A stretch of 7,374 bases of DNA from NCBI GenBank assembly GCA_026786225.1, contig JAJAYN010000435.1:1-7374 (forward strand), read 5' to 3'. The first letter of the stretch is position 1, and the number at the start of each line of letters is the position of its first letter. The stretch is from Burkholderiales bacterium (lineage in GTDB: Bacteria > Pseudomonadota > Gammaproteobacteria > Burkholderiales > Usitatibacteraceae). A program made the translations under genes and the position numbers. The notes under the pieces were generated by a model, which was not told the DNA's origin, did not search any database, and saw only the letters and a list, made by a program, of their open reading frames with translations. Below are positions 1 to 5,696 of this stretch, one piece after another.

Positions 1-306
1 GGCCATATCCCCGGCGCGATCAGTCGCCCTTTCTCGGAGGATCTGTTGACAGGTTCGAACAAAGTCGTCTCATTCAAGCCGACCACAGCCTTGGCCACAG
101 CCTATAGTCAGATCATTCCCTCCAAAGATACGATGGTCATCGTGCACTGCCGTACAGGACATCAGGCCAGCCAGACCTACTTTGTACTGAAGCGCCTGCT
201 GGGGTATTCGAATGTCCGCTGGTACGACGCCGGATGGACAGAATGGGCTGCCCGTCCAGAACTTCCGATCGTGAGCGAAGCGCAGGACATCAAGATCAAG
301 CAATGA
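1..306 (+). CDS. Rhodanese-type sulfurtransferase, C-terminal part (5' end outside window)
   Basis: The frame is open from the first base and encodes 101 residues before TGA at 304-306. It opens with GHIPGAI, the conserved start of a rhodanese fold. The active-site loop CRTGHQAS follows, with the predicted persulfide-forming cysteine at visible residue 50 (bases 148-150). The motif YDAGWTEWA comes after it, matching the YDGSWSEW segment that ends the catalytic domain of thiosulfate/3-mercaptopyruvate sulfurtransferases. By family knowledge the enzyme moves sulfane sulfur from a donor to cyanide or a thiol acceptor through a cysteine persulfide. The loop chemistry does not settle which donor is used. 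Members often have two rhodanese domains, so an inactive N-terminal domain may lie upstream of the window. An ATG at 303 overlaps the stop and begins a short broken frame. Confidence 0.9.
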   Translation, partial: GHIPGAISRPFSEDLLTGSNKVVSFKPTTALATAYSQIIPSKDTMVIVHCRTGHQASQTYFVLKRLLGYSNVRWYDAGWTEWAARPELPIVSEAQDIKIKQ

Positions 307-485
307 AATGCATTGCGGATGCCGGCAAACTCCGCGGTGTACGAGCCATGGGCGATGACGCGATGGACGCGCCGCATTGATGTGCTGGCACCGCGCTCGA
401 GGCCGGGAAGACTGTTCACGAACTGGAGCAACTCGAATTGCGGCTCCAGGTCGCTATGGAAGCGGTATACCGTTTGAAACAATGA
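303..485 (+). pseudogene. Short frame overlapping the sulfurtransferase stop, interrupted by one TGA
   Basis: ATG at 303 overlaps the preceding TGA (ATGA), a typical translational-coupling arrangement. The frame encodes 25 residues (MKCIADAGKLRGVRAMGDDA then MDAPH), meets TGA at 378-380, and continues in the same frame for 34 more residues to TGA at 483-485. The second half, ending in LEQLELRLQVAMEAVYRLKQ, is a convincing amphipathic helix and looks like a real C-terminus. The simplest reading is a roughly 60-residue protein inactivated by a nonsense mutation or frameshift near 378. Alternatives are a very short leader-type peptide, or recoding of the TGA, for which no signal is evident. I do not recognise the family. 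Confidence 0.35.
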
Positions 486-500
486 GGCGACAGCGTACGT

Positions 501-515
501 TCGGCTAGAAGCCGA
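501..515 (+). repeat. Short hairpin (6-bp stem, 3-nt loop)
   Basis: TCGGCT at 501-506 pairs perfectly with AGCCGA at 510-515 around AGA. It sits 15 bases after the end of the broken frame and just before the alcohol dehydrogenase relic begins. No T-run follows, so it is at best a weak or Rho-assisted transcript end. It may instead mark the junction between the two segments. Confidence 0.4.
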
Positions 516-523
516 CCTACATT

Positions 524-658
524 GAGAATGTGCAAATCGGTGCCGTAGATGGTGGTCTTCACCATCTTCACAATAGCGTAGCTCGGCGAATGAATCGCCG
601 GTTTCGGCCGGTCTTCCAAACGCTTCACGCCCGGCCCGCCATAGATGAATGCTTTTAT
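524..658 (-). pseudogene. Relic of the N-terminus of a zinc-dependent alcohol dehydrogenase
   Basis: Read on the minus strand, 45 consecutive codons give KAFIYGGPGVKRLEDRPKPA followed by a stretch ending KTTIYGTDLHIL. This is the standard first stretch of medium-chain zinc alcohol dehydrogenases (COG1063 type), normally starting MKAFIYGGPG and containing KTTICGTDLHIL. Three lesions are visible. The expected ATG is ATA (656-658), with a TAG ten bases further upstream. The cysteine that binds the catalytic zinc is tyrosine. Similarity stops abruptly at 524, where KGDVP and the rest of the enzyme should follow. This is therefore a non-functional fragment. It says that an intact copy once stood here or that a piece was brought in by recombination. 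Confidence 0.75.
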
Positions 659-858
659 GATGCTTTTCTAAAATTGGAATCGCCTGTTCGACTGTGTGAT
701 CGCGTGAATAAGCCCGTAGGCTCGACCATTTCAGCGTGGAATTAGCTGCGAGTTCCGCCCGTGCGCAGTACACATAAACGACCGCAACGCAACGTTATGC
801 TAAAAACACTGGCCGAAACTTGCGCGCATGTGTTCGCAATCGAACAGACAGCATTTCG
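659..858. other. Non-coding or decayed stretch between the dehydrogenase relic and the flavodoxin gene
   Basis: I find no convincing protein in any frame here. Frames that are open lack family-like motifs and good ribosome binding sites. The part nearest the relic probably held its former promoter. No tRNA, insertion-sequence ends or long repeats are visible. The segment from 859 onward carries the likely promoter of the following gene. Confidence 0.4.
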
Positions 859-887
859 TTGTCAAGCAACACTTCTTCTCCTACCTT
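859..887 (+). promoter_or_regulatory. Possible sigma-70 promoter for the flavodoxin-like gene
   Basis: TTGTCA (859-864) matches the -35 consensus at five of six positions. A 17-base spacer separates it from TACCTT (882-887), a weak -10 with only three matches. It lies about 50 bases before the ATG at 936 and no better candidate is nearby. GTTG and CAAC at the -35 form a small dyad that could be a binding site. This rests on consensus matching only. Confidence 0.3.
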
Positions 888-935
888 CGACGCTGCTGAG
901 ACGTTCCCATTGAAATCAACCTTGGAAAAATCCAC

Positions 936-2006
936 ATGACAGAACCACGTAAAGGACAAGCGCCAGCACCGCTGGGCCGCAACGAATTTCATCTCAAGTT
1001 TTCGCGCTCCTTCATGGACCCCGCATTTGTCGAGGTGAAAGATGCCTTGGCAAAGGTCGAAGAGATCGCATGGGACAACTACATCGATGGGCACAAAGCG
1101 CCGGTGACGGTGAAAGCGGGCAGGGAGTTTGCCGACCCCGATTACGATCTTTCAATCGAATGGAAAGCAACCCGCGACCAGCTACTGGCAGCGGAGGCAA
1201 AACAGAAAAACCCGGCCACGCCATCGCGTGTGCTGCTCATCTGCGGTGCTGCGCGTAACGACGGATCGTGTCCCGGCGAAATTTCCAAAACATTTCGCAT
1301 GACAGAGATGGCGAAGCAGGTGCTCGAAGCTGAGAAAATTGAAGTCGATGTATTGGACCTGAGTTTACTAACCTCAGATTACGACCTGCACATTCATCCA
1401 TGCAAGGGCTGCGTCTCAACCGCGATGCCGCTATGCCACTGGCCTTGCAGCTGCTACCCTAATCACGGCCAGCGCCAGACCAACGATTGGATGGCGCAGA
1501 TTTACGAGCAATGGGTGGCAGCGCACGCGATCATCATCCTGACTCCCGTTTACTGGTATCAAACGCCTAGCGTATTGAAGCTTATGATTGATCGCCTCGT
1601 ATGCGCCGATGGCGGCAATCCTGACCCCACAACTACATCGGGAAAAGACGCAAAAAAGGCAAAGGCGCTTGAGCTAAAAGATTGGCCCTACCCCAAACAT
1701 CTCGCGGGCCGTGCGTATGGACTGGTTGTGCATGGTGATGTCGCCGGTATTGAGGGCGTGCGCCGCGGATTATCTGATTGGCTCGACTGGATGGGACTCA
1801 TCGATGCAGGTGCGCAATCGCGGCTGGATCGTTTTGTGGGTTACTACGAATCATATGCTGAGAGCCATGAAGCGCTGGATCGTGATGTGGCATTTCAACA
1901 AGAGGTTGCCAACGTTGCCAAGGCGGTGGCTATTGCGGTGGGCGAGTTGCGGCGAGGCAATCTATCGGCACCAGACGCCGATTTAACGCGGCCGAGACCG
2001 AAGTAA
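936..2006 (+). CDS. Flavodoxin-like NAD(P)H-dependent FMN oxidoreductase with a cysteine cluster
   Basis: The 356-residue protein begins at ATG 936, six bases after GGAAAA. Residues 1-95 are an N-terminal extension without a recognisable domain. From about 97 the flavodoxin/NADPH-dependent FMN reductase fold follows. SRVLLICGAARNDGSCPGE (97-115) is the first strand and the FMN-phosphate loop, IIILTPVYWYQTPSVLKLMIDR (199-220, shown in part) is the flavin-ring loop and helix, and GRAYGLVVHGDVAG (258-271) is the next strand with its loop. Between strands lies C156-x2-C159, followed by C167, C171 and C173, resembling the cysteine-rich insertion of iron-sulfur flavoproteins. Whether it binds a cluster or zinc is inference. 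The likely role is cytosolic flavin-dependent reduction of a quinone, FMN or xenobiotic. It appears to be a single-gene unit. Confidence 0.85.
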   Translation: MTEPRKGQAPAPLGRNEFHLKFSRSFMDPAFVEVKDALAKVEEIAWDNYIDGHKAPVTVKAGREFADPDYDLSIEWKATRDQLLAAEAKQKNPATPSRVLLICGAARNDGSCPGEISKTFRMTEMAKQVLEAEKIEVDVLDLSLLTSDYDLHIHPCKGCVSTAMPLCHWPCSCYPNHGQRQTNDWMAQIYEQWVAAHAIIILTPVYWYQTPSVLKLMIDRLVCADGGNPDPTTTSGKDAKKAKALELKDWPYPKHLAGRAYGLVVHGDVAGIEGVRRGLSDWLDWMGLIDAGAQSRLDRFVGYYESYAESHEALDRDVAFQQEVANVAKAVAIAVGELRRGNLSAPDADLTRPRPK

Positions 2007-2130
2007 TACCAACAGGTTCAAACGAGTTCTTCCTTCCCTCACTTGGGCCGTGAATGTAACCAAGAATCGATGCTCATGGGCACCACGGCGTCCTGTTGGA
2101 AAAGAGCGCTCGTAGCTATTGCGCAACACG

Positions 2131-2146
2131 CTGTATATAATTACAG
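2131..2146 (+). promoter_or_regulatory. LexA (SOS) box
   Basis: CTGTATATAATTACAG has the invariant CTG-N10-CAG of the proteobacterial LexA operator and an AT-rich centre close to the E. coli consensus. The hexamer TATAAT (2136-2141) lies inside it, so LexA bound here would cover a promoter -10. No strong -35 sits at the right distance. The site lies 81 bases before the small ORF at 2228 and about 355 before the exonuclease-nuclease gene. The upstream neighbour is on the same strand and ends at 2006, so the box can only serve the downstream genes. Confidence 0.85.
2136..2141 (+). promoter_or_regulatory. Putative -10 hexamer within the LexA box
   Basis: A perfect TATAAT is embedded in the LexA operator. 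The best -35 candidates at 16-18 bp spacing (around 2112-2119, for example TAGCTA) are poor. If this is the promoter it is probably weak when derepressed, or the start site lies elsewhere. Repression by steric block is inferred from the overlap. Confidence 0.45.
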
Positions 2147-2227
2147 CATGTCGGGTACATTGTGTGAGGCCGTTGACGCATATCGTTCCGCTTGCAGCGG
2201 ACATGATCCGTTTCCTCCCGACTGATT

Positions 2228-2494
2228 ATGAGGAAAATAAAGATAGAACCGATGGCATCGCCAGTCACACATCCGCCTCTGTCGACGGAAGAGTTTCGAT
2301 GGCTCCATGAGTCAATGAATTCGACGAACGCAATACTATTGTTTCGTGAAACAGAGCTGCGACGCGCGCTTGAGCGTTCGGCCACACGGTTAGCAACGAC
2401 CGATAATGCCGCCGTGCAAGAGCTTTGTCGCTGCGCTGTCTTGCGCGAAGTGCAGGGGCGCTTGGGCGACGTTGACAAAATTCGGCCTTGTTAG
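2228..2494 (+). CDS. Small helical protein of unknown function, first gene behind the LexA box
   Basis: ATG 2228 to TAG 2492-2494 gives 88 residues. A second in-frame ATG at 2252 would give 80 (MASPVTHPPLSTEEF...). Neither start has a good ribosome binding site, so the start is open. The body from LSTEEFRWLHESM through RETELRRALERSATRLATT to AVLREVQGRLGDVDKI is charged and strongly helical, with an alternating pattern suggesting two or three amphipathic helices. There is no signal peptide or membrane segment, so it is probably cytosolic. It ends seven bases before the exonuclease-nuclease start, which suggests co-transcription and translational coupling. I do not recognise the family. The SOS context suggests a role beside the nuclease, but that is inference. 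A chance ORF remains possible. Confidence 0.5.
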   Translation: MRKIKIEPMASPVTHPPLSTEEFRWLHESMNSTNAILLFRETELRRALERSATRLATTDNAAVQELCRCAVLREVQGRLGDVDKIRPC

Positions 2495-2501
2495 CAGATC
2501 C

Positions 2502-3899
2502 ATGCAACCACTCGCCTTTGTCGATATTGAAACGACCGGACTTACCGCCCCACGTGACCGAATCACCGAAATCGGTATCGTCGAAGTGGATGACACCGGT
2601 GTGCGTGAGTGGAGCAGCCTGATCAATCCGGAAACGCAGATACCGAATTCAATCCAGGGATTCACGGGAATCACCGACGACATGGTGCGTGATGCGCCGA
2701 CCTTTGAGGAGATTGCGAAAGAAACGCTGGCGCGCCTCGATGGCCGGCTCTTCATTGCGCACAATGCACGTTTCGACTACAGCTTTCTAAAGGCCTCCTT
2801 TCGTCGTGCAGGATATGAGTTTCGACCGACTGTTCTCTGCACGGTCAGGCTTTCCCGCAAGCTGTATCCAGAGCATCGCAAGCACAACCTCGATTCGCTC
2901 ATCGAACGACATGGGTTAAGCGTGAATGGTCGGCACCGGGCACTTGCTGACGCACAACTGATTCACCAATTCTGGGAGCAGGTTCAGCGCGCGCATTCGC
3001 CAGCGGATTTTGAGTCAATCCTGAGGGAGCTGACCGCGCGGCAAAGTCTCCCATCACATCTTGATTCTTCAATCATCGACACCCTTCCCGACGGGCCAGG
3101 CGTCTATCTCTTCTATGGTGAGAATGAGTTGCCGCTATACATCGGCAAAGCCAAGGACATACGAAAACGCGTGATGTCGCACTTCGCGGCTGACCACAGC
3201 TCGGCCAAAGAACTGCGTCTCGCCCAGCAAGTGCGGCGAATCGAATGGATCGATACCGGAGGCGAAGTCGGCGCGTTCCTGAAAGAATCCGAACTCATCA
3301 AGAAAATGCAGCCGATACATAATCGCCAGTTGCGGCGGAGCAGCGAGCTTTGCACAATTTCGCTTGCAGAAAGCGAGAACGGCCATTTGACGCCGACAAT
3401 CGTTTACGCGCGGGATTTGCATCCGGGCGAAAACAAGAATCGGTATGGGCTATTCAAATCAGCGAAGGCGGCGACTGCCGCACTGCGCGAACTCGCCGTC
3501 AACTATGGTCTCTGCCATGCGGTTCTTGAGCTCGAAAAGATCAAGGCCGGAAGCGCCTGTTTTGCACGCCAACTAAAGAAATGCAGGGGCGCCTGCGTCG
3601 GTGCTGAGCCCACCGTCGCGCACAGCATGCGATTGCTCGAAGGCTTGTCAAAGCTTCGGCTCAAAGTATGGCCATTTGCCGGCCCGGCCTATCTCAGGGA
3701 AGGTGGGGAAGTGCTTCTCGTCGACAATTGGTGCGTCCTTGGCATAGCCAAATCGGATGAGGAGTTATGGCAGATGGTTGAGTGGCCACAGCCGCAGTTT
3801 GATCGAGATTCCTATCGAATTTTGTCAAAGGTAGCTACCAAGATGAGACCGCTGGCTGTCTTACAGTCTTTTAGGCATGACTCTGACGATTCAATTTAG
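2502..3899 (+). CDS. DnaQ-type 3'-5' exonuclease fused to a Cho/UvrC-like GIY-YIG nuclease
   Basis: The protein has 465 residues. The frame is open further upstream, but ATG 2502 is chosen because MQPLAFVDIETTGL is the canonical beginning of this exonuclease family. Residues 1-165 form a DEDDh exonuclease with D8 and E10 (DIET), D92 (HNARFD), H145 and D150 (GRHRALAD). Residues 195-275 form a GIY-YIG domain: GVYLF (200-204), LYIGKAKDIRKRV (212-224), and catalytic E262 in KESELIK. C338, C353, C361 and C365 follow. The last three have the 8- and 4-residue spacing of the four cysteines of the UvrC [4Fe-4S] site. The RNase H-like second nuclease and helix-hairpin-helix domains of UvrC are absent, as in Cho. 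The predicted role is damage-specific incision coupled to 3'-5' trimming in nucleotide excision repair. It lies in an SOS-controlled unit. Confidence 0.92.
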   Translation: MQPLAFVDIETTGLTAPRDRITEIGIVEVDDTGVREWSSLINPETQIPNSIQGFTGITDDMVRDAPTFEEIAKETLARLDGRLFIAHNARFDYSFLKASFRRAGYEFRPTVLCTVRLSRKLYPEHRKHNLDSLIERHGLSVNGRHRALADAQLIHQFWEQVQRAHSPADFESILRELTARQSLPSHLDSSIIDTLPDGPGVYLFYGENELPLYIGKAKDIRKRVMSHFAADHSSAKELRLAQQVRRIEWIDTGGEVGAFLKESELIKKMQPIHNRQLRRSSELCTISLAESENGHLTPTIVYARDLHPGENKNRYGLFKSAKAATAALRELAVNYGLCHAVLELEKIKAGSACFARQLKKCRGACVGAEPTVAHSMRLLEGLSKLRLKVWPFAGPAYLREGGEVLLVDNWCVLGIAKSDEELWQMVEWPQPQFDRDSYRILSKVATKMRPLAVLQSFRHDSDDSI

Positions 3900-3943
3900 T
3901 GCCTCAAGTGACAATCCTTTCATCCACACATTGAAAGAAGATT

Positions 3944-4648
3944 TTGAATACGCTCATTGTTCAGCGTCCTTCGCTTCCACTCCTCGTTGCAGAGCCAATA
4001 CGCGCCATCCTTGATTTCGTAGCCTCTCATCGCTCACCAAGGCAAATTGCTATGGGCCGTGGTGAGCCAGTAATCGTCGTTCCCGGCCTTGGCAGCGGCG
4101 CATGGGGTACGCATCGGCTCCGCTCGATGCTGGGCGAAGCCGGTTTTATCGTGCGTGATTGGGGACTGGGTGTGAATCGCGGTCCAGGGGACAATTTCGA
4201 TGAATGGCTGGATGGCCTGACAGAAAACGTAGCTGATATGAGATCACAGGCTGGAAAGAAGGTGAGTTTAATTGGTTGGAGTCTGGGCGGACTATTTGCG
4301 CGCGAGTTCGCAAAACGTCATCCCCGTCAAATCAAGCAAGTCATTACGCTTGGCACGCCGTTGAAGGATTTTGACACGGGCACGCATGCGAGTGGTTTAT
4401 TCAAATTGCTCAATCGAGGTGGCGAACCAGTGACGCCGCAGATGCGCCGACGCTTGAGCGAATCCCCGTCAGTGCCACTTACCGCGATCTACAGCCGCAA
4501 CGACGGCATTGTTTCATGGCAATCGTGCATTCTCGATGCCGCAAAAGGGGTCGAATGCATAGAGGTGAATGAGGCAAGCCATCTAGGTATGTGTGCGAAC
4601 CGCGAAGTAATTAGTGCCGTTGCACAACGACTTGCGAAGCGACTGTGA
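3944..4648 (+). CDS. Alpha/beta hydrolase (lipase/esterase-like)
   Basis: The protein has 234 residues. The start is TTG 3944 because an in-frame TGA at 3932-3934 excludes anything earlier and the next ATG would cut into the fold. A GAAAGAAG purine run lies just upstream, closer than usual. The oxyanion-hole motif VPGLGSG is at 46-52, the nucleophile elbow GWSLGG holds S113, the acid is probably D187 (YSRNDG), and the histidine is H213 (ASHLG). ITLGTP (134-139) is typical of lipase-like members. No signal peptide or lipobox is visible, so the protein is probably cytosolic. The family hydrolyses carboxyl esters, but the substrate cannot be read from sequence. It lies 44 bp after the exonuclease-nuclease gene on the same strand with no terminator between, so read-through from the SOS unit is possible. 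Confidence 0.88.
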   Translation: MNTLIVQRPSLPLLVAEPIRAILDFVASHRSPRQIAMGRGEPVIVVPGLGSGAWGTHRLRSMLGEAGFIVRDWGLGVNRGPGDNFDEWLDGLTENVADMRSQAGKKVSLIGWSLGGLFAREFAKRHPRQIKQVITLGTPLKDFDTGTHASGLFKLLNRGGEPVTPQMRRRLSESPSVPLTAIYSRNDGIVSWQSCILDAAKGVECIEVNEASHLGMCANREVISAVAQRLAKRL

Positions 4649-4677
4649 ATCAGGCGCGAGCCGCGTTAACGAGGGAT

Positions 4678-4908
4678 TCAGAATTTGCCTTTGGCCACGT
4701 ATCGCAATTTAATTGTTGCCGAAATTACAGTTACGCCCCGTTCCGCGAATGTAAGAAACAGATTTTCACGGAGCCAGTCGTTCATCTTCTCGGCGACCTG
4801 ATGGGGAAACCCTAGCACCAGCGCGGTGTTCTGGCCATTGTCGCTCTGGAAGGCCCGCCAAATGGCGGTCTACGTCTCGTCATACTCACTTGTCGATAAA
4901 TGTTGCCT
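4678..4908 (-). pseudogene. C-terminal remnant of an unrecognised protein-coding gene
   Basis: On the minus strand, 63 sense codons run from about 4869 to TGA at 4678-4680, containing NTALVLGFPHQVAEKMNDWL and ending ERGVTVISATIKLRYVAKGKF (last 20 or so residues). The amino-acid pattern, with hydrophobic strands and an amphipathic helix, looks like true coding sequence. The frame has no plausible start: it is preceded by TAG at 4870-4872, eleven further sense codons (including STSEYDET) and a second TAG at 4909-4911. The first TAG may be a mutated tryptophan codon. I read it as the 3' end of a decayed gene whose 5' part has been lost beside the metal cluster. The family is unknown to me. No ribosome binding site supports a short intact gene. 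Confidence 0.45.
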
Positions 4909-4917
4909 CTATGTTCG

Positions 4918-4938
4918 ACAACGCACCGTGTGCGTTGT
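4918..4938 (+). repeat. Perfect 9-bp inverted repeat upstream of the metal cluster
   Basis: ACAACGCAC (4918-4926) and GTGCGTTGT (4930-4938) are exact reverse complements around CGT. The dyad centre lies about 70 bases before the ATG at 4998. It could be an operator for a dimeric regulator of the metal genes. It could also be an RNA hairpin ending upstream transcription, since the short T-containing run TGTTT follows on the plus strand. No CopY, CueR/MerR or CsoR consensus is recognisable, so the function is open. Confidence 0.5.
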
Positions 4939-4997
4939 TGTTTCGGCGTAAACCTAGTGTCGTGACTTAGGCCAACTTTTAGACGGAAGTGAACTCC

Positions 4998-5216
4998 ATG
5001 AACACAGCAACCAAAACAATCCTCGTCATCGCGTTTGCCATCGCCGTCGTGCTGCTTCTGATGTTCGGCGGCGGTGCAATGACGGGAACAATGATGAGCG
5101 GCGGGATGATGGGAGACGGGCACGTGGGCGGATTCGGCTGGATGTGGATTCCCACTTTACTTGTCCTCGGTCTCGGTGTTCTGCTCGGCTGGGTCATCTT
5201 CGGGCAGAAGAAATAA
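4998..5216 (+). CDS. Small Met/Gly-rich two-helix membrane protein
   Basis: The protein has 72 residues. ATG 4998 is preferred over the in-frame GTG at 4989 because GGAAG (4985-4989) lies eight bases before it. A short basic N-terminus (MNTATK) leads into a membrane segment at about 7-24. A loop rich in Met and Gly follows at about 25-49 (MTGTMMSGGMMGDGH), then a second segment at about 50-67 and a GQKK tail. Thioether-rich loops next to membranes are typical of proteins that bind Cu(I) or Ag(I), and the next two genes are copper-type proteins, so a metal-related membrane role is inferred. The loop side cannot be fixed, but lysine at both ends suggests both termini are cytosolic and the loop periplasmic. 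I know of no assigned family function. Confidence 0.75.
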   Translation: MNTATKTILVIAFAIAVVLLLMFGGGAMTGTMMSGGMMGDGHVGGFGWMWIPTLLVLGLGVLLGWVIFGQKK

Positions 5217-5272
5217 CTGCAATTCGACAGTGCAGGCGCCACGGGCGCGCCGATTTCGCCCGCTTTCAATTG

Positions 5273-5277
5273 AAGGA
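5273..5277 (+). promoter_or_regulatory. Ribosome binding site of the copper-storage gene
   Basis: AAGGA is followed by an eight-base spacer to ATG 5286. It is strong and fixes the start of the cysteine-rich protein. Confidence 0.75.
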
Positions 5278-5285
5278 ACCACATC

Positions 5286-5615
5286 ATGAGTCATCATCTG
5301 GACCAAAGTACCAAGGACTGTATCGATGCATGCAACGACTGCGCTACCGAATGCGGCACTTGCTTCGCGCACATGGTCGGCAAGGAAAGCGACAATGCCT
5401 GTCCGGCCTGCTGTATCGAGTGCGCGGCGATCTGCCGGTTGTGCGCCGACGCAATGGCTCGCAACAGTCCGTTCGCCAAGCAAACCTGCAAGCTGTGCGC
5501 CGACATCTGCGACTGGTGTGCCAAGCAGTGCGACGCGCATGACATGGATCACTGCAAACGCTGCGCCGAGGCTTGCCGTCGTTGCGCGGAGGCTTGCCGC
5601 AAGATGGCCGGCTAA
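5286..5615 (+). CDS. Four-helix-bundle copper-binding/storage protein (Csp, DUF326 type)
   Basis: The 109-residue protein has 21 cysteines by my count: 12, 16, 19, 23, 26, 39, 42, 43, 46, 50, 53, 68, 71, 75, 78, 82, 90, 93, 97, 100 and 104. Most follow the CxxxC/CxxC helical repeats of the DUF326 family (Csp1/Csp3 of methanotrophs, YhjQ of Bacillus). There the cysteines line the core of a four-helix bundle and hold many Cu(I) ions as thiolates, with oligomer formation. Four helices fit residues 7-30, 36-57, 62-84 and 87-107. There is no signal peptide, so this is a cytosolic, Csp3-like form. The length is usual for the family. It lies 69 bp after the small membrane protein and 81 bp before a CopZ-like gene, which supports a copper operon. 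Confidence 0.92.
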   Translation: MSHHLDQSTKDCIDACNDCATECGTCFAHMVGKESDNACPACCIECAAICRLCADAMARNSPFAKQTCKLCADICDWCAKQCDAHDMDHCKRCAEACRRCAEACRKMAG

Positions 5616-5632
5616 TCAAAACAAAGCGAGAA

Positions 5633-5652
5633 CCTCGCCGTAATCGGCGGGG
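5633..5652 (+). repeat. Intercistronic hairpin between the copper-storage and chaperone genes
   Basis: CCTCGCCG (5633-5640) pairs with CGGCGGGG (5645-5652) through eight pairs, one of them T-G, around the tetraloop TAAT. Only AATTT follows, not a proper T-run. It is therefore more likely a message-stabilising, processing or partial-attenuation element within one transcript than a full terminator. Such a hairpin could hold the upstream storage-protein message at a higher level than the chaperone message. Confidence 0.55.
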
Positions 5653-5684
5653 AATTTCACCATGCGAAATTCAATACGTTGGAA

Positions 5685-5689
5685 AGAGG
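5685..5689 (+). promoter_or_regulatory. Ribosome binding site deciding the start of the metallochaperone
   Basis: AGAGG lies seven bases before ATG 5697. An in-frame TTG at 5679 would start upstream of this site, so ATG 5697 is the better start. Confidence 0.7.
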
Positions 5690-5696
5690 CTTAAAC

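Noticed and set aside
378..380. TGA as a selenocysteine codon
   Set aside because: The context is not a known selenoprotein motif and no convincing insertion stem-loop follows; a mutation is simpler.
177..773. 198-codon open frame on the minus strand
   Set aside because: It runs antisense through the sulfurtransferase catalytic region and across the alcohol dehydrogenase relic in a different frame, and shows no recognisable domain. I read it as a shadow.
772..802. Possible integron attC-like end around CAACGTTATGC
   Set aside because: The core does not fit GTTRRRY and no matching inverse core or dyad is present.
2406..2501. Upstream extension of the exonuclease-nuclease frame by 32 codons
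   Set aside because: The extension overlaps the small ORF, has no family-like sequence, and the family begins at MQPLAFVDIETTGL (2502).
4989..4997. GTG start for the small membrane protein
   Set aside because: The GGAAG ribosome site overlaps this codon and is properly spaced only for ATG 4998.
5157..5552. 131-codon minus-strand open frame
   Set aside because: It is antisense to the 21-cysteine copper-storage gene, and its composition reflects that gene's codon pattern.
5662..5694. Ten-codon leader peptide (MRNSIRWKEA) before the metallochaperone
   Set aside because: It has no regulatory-type codon run and no paired attenuator structures; it is probably chance.
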